Assembly (NCBI GenBank): GCA_902702965.1
Contig: CACRXP010001262.1
Location: 2,373-66,372 of the forward strand
DNA: 64,000 nt
Direction of reading: 5' to 3'
From: Spirometra erinaceieuropaei
Lineage: Eukaryota > Platyhelminthes > Cestoda > Diphyllobothriidea > Diphyllobothriidae
This document shows, piece by piece, positions 10,423-21,005 of the stretch. Made by a program: the position numbers and the translations under genes. Numbering within the stretch: the first letter of the stretch is position 1; the number at the start of each line of letters is the position of its first letter. Below the pieces are notes generated by a model. It saw only the letters and a program-made list of their open reading frames with translations. It made no database searches and was not told where the DNA came from.

Positions 10423-11187
10423 TTTTAGCGAGCAGTCATGCTTGGCAGTACGGCGAATCTATCGACGCTTTTATACTACTGAACACATGTTGACTGGTTG
10501 TGAAAAGCACACAATTACTTTGCCGAAGTCGACGGATCTCAACTCATATACATATATTCTGTCAACTCTTCGTTCAGACTGGAAAAGGTTCGTGGCGGCG
10601 CTGGCGCACCCAGAGCATTACAACCCCCAGGTCAAGTCCTGGTTGGCGGGAGAAGACTAAAGTCACCAGGATGAGGTACTTGCTATGCACAGAATCCAAT
10701 GTTACCGTCGCAGGCAGCAGTGACGAGGTGAGGTCGTGCGTTGGGGCTGTTAAGTCATACCGGAGAGAGAGATCGCGTGCGCGAAGGAGACAGGGTTGTC
10801 AGCTGTTTTTGTTGGTTTGTCGGAACTTGTCGATGCCGCCCGAGTCTCGTGATGTCATTTTGCACTGCGGCCCTAATCTAGTAGTGCGACTCACATCGTG
10901 CGCGGTCCAGGCCGCACGTGGTACGGGCAGCCACTGCGCCCCGTCCCGTCTTCTTGGTTCTGCGTTTCCACCGGGCCTGGGTTGCTAAGAGAGGAGAGGC
11001 TGAGGTAGATGCATCGAAAGTCCGTCATCACCAGTTCGCGTCCCAGCTATCGTCCTGCGCCCACATCGCTGTGCGACACATGGTGGTCATCGCTGTACGC
11101 TACGGTCGCGCCGACGAGTTACGGTCCGTGACCTACCTAACGAAATTTCAGACAAAATTTTGCAAAGCATTTTTGAATAAGAAGGAC
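10423..11187. other. No gene recognised
   Basis: Overlapping open frames (10286-10660 and 10500-10988) share no domain with anything I know. A stretch at about 11050-11190 resembles 12697-12850, so part of this is repetitive. Confidence 0.35.
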
Positions 11188-11524
11188 TACTTACAGTAGA
11201 TGTGTCAACTCCTGAATTGTTAACAGAAATTCTGAAATGCGTTTTCGACTCAGGACGGCTACTTAAGCAGGTTTGTAATATTAATCACCCGAGATATTTC
11301 AGGCTCCTCAGGATGCTAGCTTTTGAACGAACTACATCCTGCAAAAACGACTACTTAAGTATTATGGATCCTTCCCATTAATTTTCAATGTCCTTATAAA
11401 TTCAAATATCAAAAGAAGGCGAAGAGGCGTTCGTCGGGAGGGGATTATTGGAGGTCCGACGTTTCGAGTAGTTGGTTCGTCTACCCATCTTCCAACTCAC
11501 AGGCCTGACTCAACAATCCGCCGG

Positions 11525-11819
11525 CAAGTGACGCGGCCAAAAGATCCGATCCCTAAGCAGGAGATGTCGGCCGTTGTCTACCGACTTTAATGCAGTTGTG
11601 GAAGGTACAACTACGTTGGGGAAACCGGCAGACGGCTGCAAACGCGAATGCACGAGCATAAGTTGGCCGTGCGAAGGTTGAACCCAAAGTCGGAGGTAGC
11701 CAGCCATGCCGCGCAAATGAGGCACATCTTCAACTTTGACGCCGTTGAGATTGTGAGCTGGGGCGGTGATAATACAGCAAAGCAAGTGCAAGAAGTCTGG
11801 ATGTCCACCGACTGCTCTG
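11525..11819 (+). pseudogene. PLE GIY-YIG endonuclease, broken, runs into assembly gap
   Basis: The frame reads ...MSAVVYRL, stop, CSCGRYNYVGETGRRLQTRMHEHKLA, then SHAAQMRHIFNFDAVEI. VVY and YVG are the two halves of the GIY-YIG signature, and the R, H and E that follow sit where the PLE nuclease catalytic and metal-binding residues are expected. There is one in-frame TAA after VVYRL. The C-terminus is lost in the gap at 11820. Confidence 0.75.
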
Positions 11820-11876
11820 NNNNNNNNNNNNNNNNNNNNNNNNNNNNNNNNNNNNNNNNNNNNNNNNNNNNNNNNN
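11820..11876. other. Assembly gap (57 N)
   Basis: Undetermined bases inside the nested PLE. The true length is unknown. Confidence 0.99.
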
Positions 11877-12053
11877 TTAACGGGGGACAGTCATGGCGCG
11901 GGACAATCGGGGCCGTCAGTCATCTCCGCGGCCGACGGGGGTGATTCAGGTCACGGTGACATGCGGGTTGGATGCAGCCACACAGGCGGCATTGGCGGGT
12001 CACGCATTGAACAAAGTGCGCCATATATGGGGAGCTGTGCGCAGGACTTCCCA

Positions 12054-12098
12054 GTCCCTGAAGATGGGTAGACGAACCAACTACTCGAAACGTCGGAC
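12054..12098 (+). ncRNA. Intact minimal hammerhead ribozyme (ACGU stem III)
   Basis: Stem I is GTCC/GGAC (12054-12057 with 12095-12098). The core is CTGAAGA (12058-12064), a form allowed by CTGANGA. One extra T precedes stem II, GGGTAG/CTACTC (6 bp, 12066-12071 with 12081-12086). GAA plus self-complementary ACGT and cleavage C follow at 12087-12094. All invariant positions are present. Because stem III is only ACGU with no loop, cleavage would be expected mainly from a dimer, as proposed for PLE hammerheads. Confidence 0.8.
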
Positions 12099-12696
12099 CT
12101 CCAATAAACCCCATCCGATGAACACCGCTTATTCTTCTTTTAATATGCCACCTGGGAATCGCATTTTCACAACTATTGAAATTCAAATATAGTTCATAGA
12201 AAAGAATGCATAAAAGCATTCATCCACTCAGTTGGTTAAAAATTATGTCTTGCGATTTCATACTTGAAGGAAGGGTTTAGTTCTGTTCCAAAAAAGTTTC
12301 TAATAACGAGATTTTTTAAGACTGTTGAGTGCCCGTTCATAAGACATCGTGTCTCTGCATTTACTAATGCTGCTTCTAAGATATACAATACAGGTCAAAT
12401 CCACTGCAAAATTTTATAAAATCCCATACAGTCTCCTCTTAAAAGCGTATGTAAATGCATGATTTTCCGTACACGGTAAATATTCAGCTTGTAGTTTGGA
12501 AGCCCTAGATGCAGGTGTAATGGTAGGTCGGGTTCGAAATTACTCGGGAATTTGAAAATTTTCTTAAAGCCGAATTCCGCCTTTCTTTTAGGTATGAAAT
12601 TCGAAAAAGACGTAATTTTCTATTAAATGAGTCAAAGCAGGATTATTTCTATGCATTTTTTCTATGAAATACATTGGAATTAATAAGAGCCATTGT

Positions 12697-12860
12697 CCCC
12701 CGCCCACCCCTCTGTGCGACGTATGGTGGTCATCGTTGTTTGCCACGGTCGAACTGACGAGCTACGGTCAGTGGCCGACCTCGCGAAATGTCAGTCGAAA
12801 TTCTGTAATGTATTTTCGGCTAAGAAGGATTACTTATGTCGGACTGCGGCATTAGGCATC
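12697..12860 (+). repeat. Short dispersed repeat
   Basis: GTGCGACGTATGGTGGTCAT and the following segment match 11050-11190 closely, including ACGAGCTACGGTC and AAGGACTACTTA-like runs. It is non-coding, and family and borders are unknown. Confidence 0.4.
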
Positions 12861-13017
12861 ATGCAGCATGATCTCAAGGTATATTAGTCAAGCCAGGGCT
12901 GCGTCGATTTAATGCACGTCTTCTAAGCCACCTGCAAACGTCACACTCGTTGAAACATGGCCTATTAAGTAGTATGCATTTTTCCATCGATTTTAACACC
13001 TACAAAGTTAAGTGAAC

Positions 13018-13411
13018 AACGGTATTGACAAGGACCCTACTTAATTGTCAGTAGACTGTGGATCGTGCCATACGTGATTTAAGGTAAAGGGAGTTTTGTG
13101 GGTGGGCCAGCACGCTAGACAGTAAGCTGATGGAATGAAAGAAAACACAACATTTGCTTGAATTTCTGCCGAAAGTCTTATCCTACGCTATTGTAAGACA
13201 ACGCAAAAGCGAGTAGTCATTTAACAATAAGCAAAAAGTAAATTTCACAAAATAACGGATTTTGAGTTAAAATGTGGGGTCGTAGGAAGTAAGTGTTGTT
13301 GGCAGTGTAATTTCTGCAACAGCCTGCAAATGTATGCCAAGATAAAACCCCAAATGACACGATCCACAGTCTACTGACTTTTCAAGTGGGGTCCTTCTCC
13401 ATACCGTTGCC
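13018..13411. mobile_element. MITE family B (AACGGTAT termini)
   Basis: Inverted termini begin AACGGTATTGACAAGGACCC on the left and AACGGTATGGAGAAGGACCC on the right, then share GTCAGTAGACTGTGGATCGTG. The interior (AATTTCTGCCGAAAGTCTTAT, then AAAATAACGGATTTTGA) matches 21006-21393, 27763-28154 and 40919-41192. There is no coding capacity. A perfect target duplication was not found. Confidence 0.65.
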
Positions 13412-13814
13412 GTCAAGTGTATTTTATAGAAATTATGAACGGAGATGTTCATTCTTTTACTCTTTTGGTAGCAAATCATGTCTTTAGGGTTTACACTTGA
13501 AGAATGAGTATCTTTTAATGCAAAACAAGTTTGTTTTTGATTCCCGAGTAATCTTGAGCCAGATCCGCCGTTACGTCTGCGTTTGGGGTCTACAGTCTAG
13601 AAGCTGTATATCTTTCACGTAAGATAAACCATGCACACCTGTCTGCCATTAAGAACATACTATAAGGGACTCATAGAATTTTGCAATGGACGTGACCTGT
13701 GTTCTATGCTTTTTAAGCAGCACTGATGGACAGACATGATTCCAACCGAATGACCATTTCATGTCTTTAAAAACTCTAATAATGAATTAAGGCGGAATTT
13801 CGACTTCCAGGTGT

Positions 13815-14434
13815 ATGCATAAGCGAAGAAGTGTGCAGAATGGCTATCCGAGGATATTCATAAGTCGCTGCCCACGCGGTCGCCACCAGAGGACTCGGAC
13901 ATCAACTCCACCGACGATATGGCATTCGCTGCCATACATCAAGGGCGTTTCAGAAGCGACCGAGCGCATTGCTGCGGAACTGGGTGTTGGAATTGCACAC
14001 CTCCCCAAAGCCACCATGCGCAATAGGGTCATGAAAATCAAAGACCGGTTAAAGCCTGATGAGCAATCTGGAGTAGTGTATCGCATTCCATGTCGAAATT
14101 GTCCTTGTAACTACACAGGGCATACTGGGCGCATGCTCGGATCACGCATACACGAACATAAGCTGGCTGTGTGATGAGGCGGCGCATTATCACAAGTGAC
14201 CGCCCACACCTATGAAATGGGTCACGAGTTTAACGTCACAGCCATCAAAATAGTCGCCCACGCCGGAAACAAAACAGGCCGAGAAGTGATTGAAGCCTGG
14301 GCCTCGGATGAGAACTCGGCCAATCGATTTATCGATCTGGCACCGGCGTGCAGAGCCCTGCGTAGTCACCTCCAGTCTTGCGCCGTCGATCGATCATTGG
14401 TCTACATGCCTTATAACTGTCGCTTGTTTTGTTG
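13815..14434 (+). pseudogene. PLE linker and GIY-YIG endonuclease, two adjacent stops
   Basis: Translation gives SEATERIAAELGVGIAHLPK, then SGVVYRIPC, CNYTGHTGRML, RIHEHKLAV, two stops at 14172-14177, then LSQVTAHTYEMGHEFN, TGREVIEAWASDENSANRFI and LAPACRALRSHL. All parts of a PLE endonuclease are present: VVY and YTG of the signature, R and H in the helix, E and N downstream. The stops are TGATGA where the sister copy at 59377-60020 reads CGACGA, so two CpG-to-TpG changes broke it. Confidence 0.85.
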
Positions 14435-14441
14435 ATGCTAC

Positions 14442-14485
14442 TATCTCTGACGATGGACTCCTGTACGAGTCTGAAAGCTCAGGAC
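14442..14485 (+). ncRNA. Minimal hammerhead ribozyme (AGCU stem III)
   Basis: Core CTGACGA (14447-14453) fits CTGANGA. Stem II pairs GGACTC with GAGTCT around CTGTAC, and GAAAGCTC lies at 14473-14480, with AGCU as a self-complementary stem III and C at the cleavage site. Stem I is weak (three pairs, TCT with AGG). One T again separates the core from stem II. The core is intact; activity is uncertain. Confidence 0.7.
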
Positions 14486-15079
14486 GATAAACAAAGTGTT
14501 CCGGTGCTCGGCTCTTCTTCTTCACTTAAGTCTAATAATTGCATGCTTTTTTAAAAGCGAAAGATAGTCCTTCGTCTAGTATGCTATTTGAAGAAGGCGT
14601 GATCTTCTGCCAAATGAGCAAAAGAGAGCCTATTTTGGGCATGGTTCCCACAAAATATTTTTGAGCTTATAGGGACATCGAAAGCCAATGGAAATTATTC
14701 ATACCATTTAAGTCGTCATTTTTCACCGAGTTCAGTTTTGTAGGCGGCCGAAAAGAAGTGCATTCAAAAGTAGGCATTCTATCGTGACTGAAGAATCACG
14801 AGACTGTGCTACTTGATAATCCATATCACAAATTCACTTAAGTAATCAACCCTAACTCAAAAAAATTTTTCAGTTAACATTTAATGAGATCGGTCACTGA
14901 CTACGTGGCCCCAAGTTTGGTGTTCCTAGTCGTCTGTCCTGCGGCAGTGTCCTCAAAACAGGCCCTGTGGTAGATGCTCTAGCCTAATACAGAGGCCGCG
15001 TCGGATTCCCGCAGGCGTTATCGGGTATGCGCGCCCATAACAAATGCCAACATTCGGGACGCAGTGGCAGACTCATGCC

Positions 15080-15365
15080 TCGCCAATTGGGATCCCTGCT
15101 GCCCCCCCCCCCACCTCCCCCCCTCCCCAATGATGTTGGTTAAAATCCTGGTCTAGTGTTTTTTGAGGACCGGGAAGTGTGGTGGTACGCCTAGGTACAG
15201 GTTTTCGCAGTACCAGCCATCTGCGCCTTCTTCCGCCCCTCCCCCCCCCCAGTCTTCGTGACTCTGTCTTGACTCCGGATCCAGGTGGGCAGGGGGAGTG
15301 GAGTGCGATAGACGCGATGCAAGTCCACTATCATTTTAAACTAAATCACGCGCAAGTCGCCGGCC
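15080..15365 (-). repeat. GC-rich dispersed repeat (family D), inverted copy
   Basis: It contains the inverse of the 7797-8125 unit: GTTGGTTAAAATCCTGGTC, GTCTTCGTGACTCTGTCTTG, GGAGTGGAGTGCGATAGACG and CGCGCAAGTCGCCGG. It has expanded C tracts at about 15100-15125 and 15241-15250. Confidence 0.6.
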
Positions 15366-16972
15366 CTCTTCCCATGCTGCTGTGGAATAAACGGTGGATA
15401 TCTTCGATATCAACGGTCGAACTGTCGTCCTGCGTTAGCCAAGGGGTGATGTGTTCAAGTAGAGCATGTATGTCCGTGACTGTCTGGGCGCATGCTTGTT
15501 CCAGCTGAAGTCGATTGAGTGGCGAGGGGTCGGTGCGTCTGGGATTACCTAAGTAGGGTTGTTTTTACGCGGCAGCGGCTATTGTGGTGAATTTAAGTGA
15601 CTGAATTATTTGAGCCTCGGAGCAAATAATGTGACCGGTGGCTCGTCACATTTCCGGGGAAGTAGAATAGGGTTACTACTCGTTTGTGCCGGAGAATTTC
15701 CTCCAAACTCAAGCATTTATTTATAATGAAATTACAAGGCTTGACCGCGTCACGATAATTCTGCACTCCAGCCTTTTTGCGTCGTGGAATTCACATGAGA
15801 CAGGACTGCAGATCCTCTAGTTAGCTCTTGGTCTTCTCAAAGTGGTTTGTCCTGTTCAGCTTCTGATCACCCGTTAACGTGATTTTTGTTGGGCTTGATT
15901 TCTCTTAATATATCGCGTTCGGTCTTGGGGTCTACTTCGCGCAGTCTGTCAGTCATGAGGACTGACGGACTTTGCTGTCGGACAGGGTTTTTCCTCTCTT
16001 CCGTCGCCTCCGTCTGGGACCGCTGTAGGACCTACATTTGTTTCCTCGTCAAGCCGTCTGATATCAGATTGTGTACCAGCTTGTCGTCGAGCATCAATCT
16101 GCATTCGTGGATCCGTTCGGTCAGCAGCAGCAGCAGCCGAAGCAGTTTTCTACCGCACCCGTTCATGAACCCGCAGTATCTGTGCCGTAGTTATTCCTAC
16201 GGTGGTACTTGCGAAGACCCGAGTGGCAACCTTGGAGGAGCGGTCGAACCACTCGTCTGCCGTATTAAAATACTCCCCCTCTCACCAACTGCCTACTTTC
16301 ATGGGGGTTTGTATAATTGTCATGACCCGTAAGGAAGATGGAATAGGAAGAGAGCCGGCTCGGAGGACGAACACTGTACTGGTAACTTGCGGACACGAGG
16401 GGTTACAAATCGTCAAAAAAAATGCGCTATTTATATTGGTTACTGCGCGTTCTGGAACATTTCGTCCAATGACGTGCCGGCCGTTGAGGGCGTTCTAGAA
16501 TGTTCCTGCCCCGGGCGTGCTGGTCGCTGATTGGCCACCGCGGGTGCGATGGCCCCCTCCCCCCCCTGCAGAGACGTCTTGACTGTTCGACCAGCCACTG
16601 CTTGGGCCGCACACGTGCTCGGCGCTGCAGTGCACGCCGGTCAGCCGTCTTACTTTACGCGTGTCTCACGCCGCCGGCTTGGTCCGCCTTAGGCCGTGGC
16701 TCTACGCCGCTTGCACTCTCCATAACAATAATGGTAATGGCATTAGTTGTTTTATTGTTAATAGGAGCCCAAAGGACACTATCAATTCAAACTGAACACT
16801 GATTTAGGCAGAGGAACTATATACGGCAATGTTGGACCAGGAGTCTGTTTGAAGTAAACACCTGTGGTATAAAATCTGGAAAAAAATAAATTGACACGAA
16901 TGAGCTGCGATCTCTGGGACATGACGTTTGTTTGCTCAGTGTTTCGGTTTCTCCTTTGAATGCCCTCCTTCC
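15366..16972. other. No gene recognised
   Basis: A plus-strand frame at 15886-16332 (148 codons) includes a serine cluster from an AGC run near 16120, but no domain and no splice signal. A C-rich stretch lies near 16550. Nothing else is identified. Confidence 0.4.
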
Positions 16973-17060
16973 GTATCTCTGATTATGCATTCAAGTAAGA
17001 GTCCGAAACGTCTGCCGGATGGACTTCTTGTTCCAGAACCTCCCAGAACCCGCCTCTTCT
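16973..17060 (+). ncRNA. Degenerate PLE hammerhead and 3' end
   Basis: CTGATTA (16979-16985) replaces CTGATGA, then a stem-II-like ATTCAAGTAAGAGT and an intact GAAACGTC (17005-17012). CTTCTTGTTCCAG follows, as in other ACGU-lineage PLE ends. The core change G to T makes activity unlikely. Confidence 0.6.
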
Positions 17061-17377
17061 TTTCTATCAACAAGGACTGCTGTAAATTGGGAATAATTAT
17101 TGTCATCCGCCGGACTCTTGACACTCGTATGCAATACATCTGGCACAACATCCACAAATTTCGAATTAAATGTTGTTAGACAAGACACCTGGCTCTGAGA
17201 CAAACAGCTAAAAAGGACTCCTGGATGAAAAGTTCAGTGAGTGTTCAGAGAATCGGGGCTTTTCAGGTGCAGAATTCAGTAGGCAAAGTCCCGTCGGGCC
17301 ACGGAAATGCGAACCGCTCGTAATGCAGGTGACCTTGCTCAGGTTAGTAAACTTAAGAGATGCGGCTCGGTAGTCTG

Positions 17378-17524
17378 AGAAAAATAAATTGCCCACAGGA
17401 TCAAGGGGACTGCATTACTGACGTTTCGGAGAGCTTGACCAGCTCTCCATTATCAAGGCGTTTAGTGCAAAAATCGACCAGAATTTTGAATAAACGTCCG
17501 AATCATTTGGCCTTGGGCTGATCA
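17378..17524 (-). repeat. PLE terminal arm with hammerhead-like fold (variant core)
   Basis: It matches the 160-bp arms of the PLE at 37364-38033. On the minus strand a TTGATAA core, a stem II of GGAGAGC with GCTCTCC, and GAAACGTC (17420-17427 in reverse) are visible. It is the 3' end of the minus-strand PLE whose coding part lies at 18718-19170. The two were separated by the transposon at 17533-18709. Confidence 0.65.
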
Positions 17525-17532
17525 ATTTCTTC

Positions 17533-18709
17533 GGTTAGATGGTAGTTGGTAGCCCTCTTGGTACCGAAAACTCCCAGCTACCTGTCTTACGGGACCGGTG
17601 GTAATAGGGGCTATGCGGGTGGGGCAGATGAGTGGAGGCGTAAATGGCGCTTGTAGGGTATGCCTGGAATTGACGTTCCTGGCAAAGTGGAAGCCTAATT
17701 TAAATAAGGTGAAAACGCAAGGAGGGTATAGGAATAAGCAGGGATAATAAGTACGGTATGCAGAATAAATGCATCCTTGTCCCAGATTGAAAAGAATAGC
17801 AAGTGAAGACGAACAACCAATAGGAAGAAGGCAGTGTGTCTTAAGGTCATTCCGCAGTATGTGCGATAGTACTCTAACCGAAAGAATGGACATGAGAACA
17901 CGAGAGTCAAGCAGCGGCACGCAGGACGCCATAACGCAAGCGGGGTAAGTCTTCAATGCAAAAAAATATGTTTGCGCGAAAGAGAAAATCGGCAAATAAT
18001 AGTGTATTGTCACTGTGGCCACATCCAGGATTAAAACTATGGCAGTAGTTGTTTGCTATACGTGACTGGTGTACTTTACAACGTAAAGAGGAATTAGCAC
18101 TTTGTATATGAAGTTACACTTTGTTCTGCTTGCAGAGCCTAGTGTCTTAGAGGGCGAAGGAAAGCAGGAGCGCAAGTGGATAGGCCGACAGATTATTCGC
18201 GGATCCTGGAAATAATCCAGTCGTCCTACCTAGTGCAGTATCTCCAGCAAAAAGGAGTACTGACCTGTAGGGTCTTATGTAGATGTCGAAAGGTCACGCC
18301 CTTACAAATACTGCGACAGCACACGGAAGGTTATGCCTTCAGGTAGCATCTGGGTACTGTGGTATGCAGCCTAGGACAGTACCTCTAAAATGAATCAGAT
18401 ACGGGTAACACAGTGCGCGCATGCAATTAGAAGCATAACGAGAAGCATGATGAATCATAATCCGCCTAGGATAAATCTTTCGCCCTTTACTAAAGATTTC
18501 CGTGTAGGGGTGCAATAAAATGAGCCTATATAGACATTTTTGCAGCGCCTCGTTCTCGGGGCGGTTAAAGTGAAGAAGAAAGTCATCCTGACAGGGCCTC
18601 TGTGTGTGCACCCCCCAGACGTAATGAGAACGTAATTACAGAGCTTGAAATCGAGTCAGTAATTACAACTGTAGAATCAGTGGGCAGGGCTACCAACTAC
18701 CATCCTACC
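17533..18709. mobile_element. hAT-like non-autonomous DNA transposon, 1177 bp
   Basis: Terminal inverted repeats of 24 bp differ at two positions: GGTTAGATGGTAGTTGGTAG... against GGTAGGATGGTAGTTGGTAG.... The 8-bp direct repeat ATTTCTTC flanks it (17525-17532 and 18710-18717). Eight-base duplications are typical of hAT transposases. The 5' subterminal CCTGTCTTACGGGACCGG recurs in the copies at 39714-39890 and 60861-61107. An open frame on the minus strand (17522-18022) has no transposase features. It interrupts a PLE, whose halves lie on either side. Confidence 0.8.
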
Positions 18710-18717
18710 ATTTCTTC

Positions 18718-19170
18718 TTTTGCTGCCTTGGCCCTCTGGCCGCTGTTTGTGAATGTTGGTGGCCTCCTGTGTTGTGTGTCGTCACCTCAGTTGGGGTTAG
18801 TTGTGTTTGTGTTCCCCTTTTGGGTGGACTAGTCGACAGACTGTGTTTGTTCGATATCCATGAGTTCCGTGTGACCGTCTTGTCCTGGTCATGAAGTATG
18901 TTGTGACGAACGGCTTTATAGGCCGCAGGAAAGTCTAGATGCCTGTTGATGGAGTCAGTATCTAAGTACCAAGCCTCAAGTGTGAGACGTTCTGTCCTTA
19001 AGGTGCCCCGACCTAAGACGGTTGCTCCTTGAAAGTCAAAACGGTGGCCAGTTTCTCGGACGTGAGTCGCAAGTTGTGAGTTTGGGTCTAGTCCCCGAGT
19101 TGCCAGTTTGTGTTCATGTAGGCGGGTCTGTATTTTCCGTCCAGTTTTCCCAAATGAGTTGCACTAAATC
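18718..19170 (-). pseudogene. PLE GIY-YIG endonuclease, C-terminal two thirds
   Basis: The minus strand reads FGKTGRKIQTRLHEHKLATR, then ETGHRFDFQGATVLGRG, LTLEAWYLDTDSINRHLDFP and AAYKAVRHNI. The GIY half is missing, but the helix with R and H, the E (EAW) and the N (INR) are kept. Its 3' flank continues at 17378-17524 beyond the hAT-like insertion. The sister copy is at 37364-38033. Confidence 0.8.
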
Positions 19171-19699
19171 CCAGGGAAATTAGGGTTAGGACACGGTTAT
19201 AGGTAACCCCTGGGATCTAGAGCGAGCTCCGCTACATTACGTGGCGTTTCCACTCCCGTATCTTTCAGGGCCGAGTCACCATCAAGGTACGGTGTACTTA
19301 TAGCGCACTGTGATTGGAAGCTCGGAACGCTGTGGAAGTGATCGGCTCCTGGTCGCTGACTGATCATACCGTGGTCCAAGCTTCCATCTTGGGCCTTATA
19401 GACAACAAACCAGGACGAGTTTATTTATTTCCCAGTTAAGGCAGGCCTGAAAACTAAACTGATGTATCATAATGACTGCGCGCGTGAGTGTCTAGTTGCG
19501 GTTGCCTGGGATACAAACGGCAAGAGAGAAGGAGGTAACTTCACGACATCACAGCAGCCGAAGCGGGATCCCGATGAGGAACGGTGGCATGGCAGTTGGG
19601 CGTCGCGATACCCAGAGCAGTTGTCTAAGCAACGGGTTCGGGTGAACATTGTGTTTCATGAGGGCCAAAGTTTGCGGGCTAAAACAGTTCATTTTCTAA
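19171..19699. other. No gene recognised; short palindrome
   Basis: An inverted pair ATCCCAGGG / CCCTGGGAT brackets a TTAGGGTTAGG motif at about 19166-19212. The rest is anonymous. Confidence 0.35.
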
Positions 19700-20330
19700 T
19701 GAAAGACTGCGAAAGGTGAAGCCGAACGTGGGGGCGGCCTCCTTGATACCATGATATGAGGGCGTGCAATATATCAGTAATGACTGAAATAATGATAAGT
19801 GACTCACATCTAAGCTCCCTATGGTCCATCCTCGAGGTTCGGAAATAGCCGTTCTGCAGTTAGCTTTGCAGAACGGAAAACTGTAGGGCAACAGTGAATT
19901 AACGCGTGATGATTTGCAAGGAGCTCTCGAGGGCATTTCCTAAATAGATAGCGGCTGGCATCCGTAAAAACTAAATTCAAGACATTATCGCTCGACTTCA
20001 CGGTGAATTAGGTGAGACCAGTTTAAAATATGTGTATCCACCAAAGTTTGATGTTTATGTTGGGAGAAGCATTTGTATGGCAGTCCATTCCTGGTAACTT
20101 AAAGTCGGCGACGATTATTTTGACGTAAAAGGAAGTCTCTGCAATCTCTTGAAATAGTTCACAGAGCTGGTTCACATTCCCAAAATAACGAGGACGACTA
20201 TAAACAGAACCAATTAATGCTTTCCTGCATTCCGTGAGGGCAGATGAAACGAACAACTATTTCCCGAAAAGGATGGCATGCTCAGATTATAAACCTGTCA
20301 TTTTTCAACGCTATCTTGTAGATGCAACCT
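19700..20330 (-). pseudogene. CR1-type non-LTR endonuclease (APE-like) remnant
   Basis: On the minus strand, SVYSRPRYFGNVNQLCELF is followed by IIVADFKLPGMDC, matching the conserved GDFN-P-IDW segment of APE-type endonucleases. In the next frame come NVLNLVFTDASRYLF and NHHALIHC, the DLVFT and SDH regions. The catalytic-type residues are eroded: GDFN has become ADFK and SDH has become NHH. No RT follows on this strand. The CR1-type RT end at 63851-64000 might be the same family, but this cannot be shown here. Confidence 0.75.
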
Positions 20331-21005
20331 GAGATTATGGATAACAAGTGCTGGGTCGGGAATGACAGAGTGAGCCCACCATCCAGCGGGACCGACGTAT
20401 ATGGACATCTAAACATGGCATGGAAATAGGAACTTCCGCCCAAGTAATAAGGGTGGACCAGCGCATAATTTCGGAAAGTGTAAAATATTCCCGTGTCCTA
20501 AACCCCAACAATAACCCTAATATAAAACCAAACCGTCGACCTGATCTCGACCCTAACTCTGCAGGTTTCCTTGCTGACCTAAAGAATTTGGCATAGAAAT
20601 AAGCAAATCCTTGCCTGGAATAACAAATTACTTGGTCGAAAGCCCGGTTAAACCTAGTGTGTTAGTGACCTGGCGTGGGGAAAAGGGGGGGGGTGATTAC
20701 GTTTCTTGAACTAAGTTACCATTCTGTGCCCTGGGAGTCGATTCAGACCCTGGAGGTAACTGATCATTGTCGCTAAGGTCAAGCAGTCTAGTAAAGTTTG
20801 ATGCATCCACGACAGTCACAAAACAGCTGGGACCGTGGGAAGTTGGATGGTGGCTGTCGGAGAAATTGAGCAAAACTGGCCAACGATACACGAAGAGCCA
20901 ACTTGAGGAACAAGTTGTGGATAAACAAATTCAAGTGAGGATTTTATCTGTTGAGGAAGGAGAAATCCTACGGTTTATTAAAGTTCTGTCCTGACCAATA
21001 GAAAG
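20331..21005. other. No gene recognised
   Basis: A stretch near 20505-20560 has CCCTAA-like repeats of the kind seen inside the MITE at 39714-39890. A G run lies at about 20683-20691. No coding signal is seen. Confidence 0.35.

Larger units (their letters stand above)
11410..12179 (+). mobile_element. PLE derivative with inverted hammerhead arms, 11-bp target duplication
   Basis: The element is flanked by the direct repeat AATTCAAATAT. Inverted arms of about 82 bp (11411-11492 and 12060-12141) enclose a GIY-YIG endonuclease fragment and an assembly gap. The right arm carries a complete hammerhead. The left arm carries its inverted partner with a damaged CTGANGA half. A tail of about 38 nt follows the right arm before the duplication, as in other PLEs here. 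RT is absent, so the copy could only have been mobilised in trans or arose by 5' truncation with inversion. Confidence 0.8.
11188..12690 (+). repeat. AT-rich fold-back element, interrupted by a PLE
   Basis: The left terminal arm starts TACAGTAGATGTGTCAACTC at 11188 and carries GAAATGCGTTTTCGA. It runs to 11409 and resumes at 12191, after the PLE at 11410-12179, with ATAGAAAAGAATGCATAAAA. The central portion ends near 12690. The 11-bp AATTCAAATAT present on both sides (11399-11409 and 12180-12190) is the target duplication of the nested PLE. Confidence 0.65.
13784..14530 (+). mobile_element. 5'-truncated PLE with 9-bp target duplication
   Basis: TCTAATAAT at 13775-13783 and 14531-14539 brackets an element containing the RT-endonuclease linker, GIY-YIG endonuclease, a hammerhead (14442-14485) and a 3' end CTCTTCTTCTTCACTTAAG. 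The closest relative in the window is 59377-60020. Unlike the ACGU group, I see no inverted arm at its 5' end. Confidence 0.8.
13480..14910. repeat. AT-rich fold-back element interrupted by a PLE
   Basis: Element sequence runs to 13783, is broken by the PLE at 13784-14530, and resumes with TCTAATAATTGCATGC. The right end reads TTTTTCAGTTAACATTTAATGAGATCGGTCACTGAC near 14870-14905. The 9-bp TCTAATAAT flanks the PLE on both sides. Confidence 0.6.

Noticed and set aside
15886..16332. Plus-strand frame of 148 codons as a gene
   Set aside because: No known motif, no splice support, and the serine run comes from a short AGC repeat.
17522..18022. Minus-strand frame of 166 codons as a possible transposase
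   Set aside because: It lies in the hAT-like element but has no DDE or hAT dimerisation features, and it starts outside the element's end.
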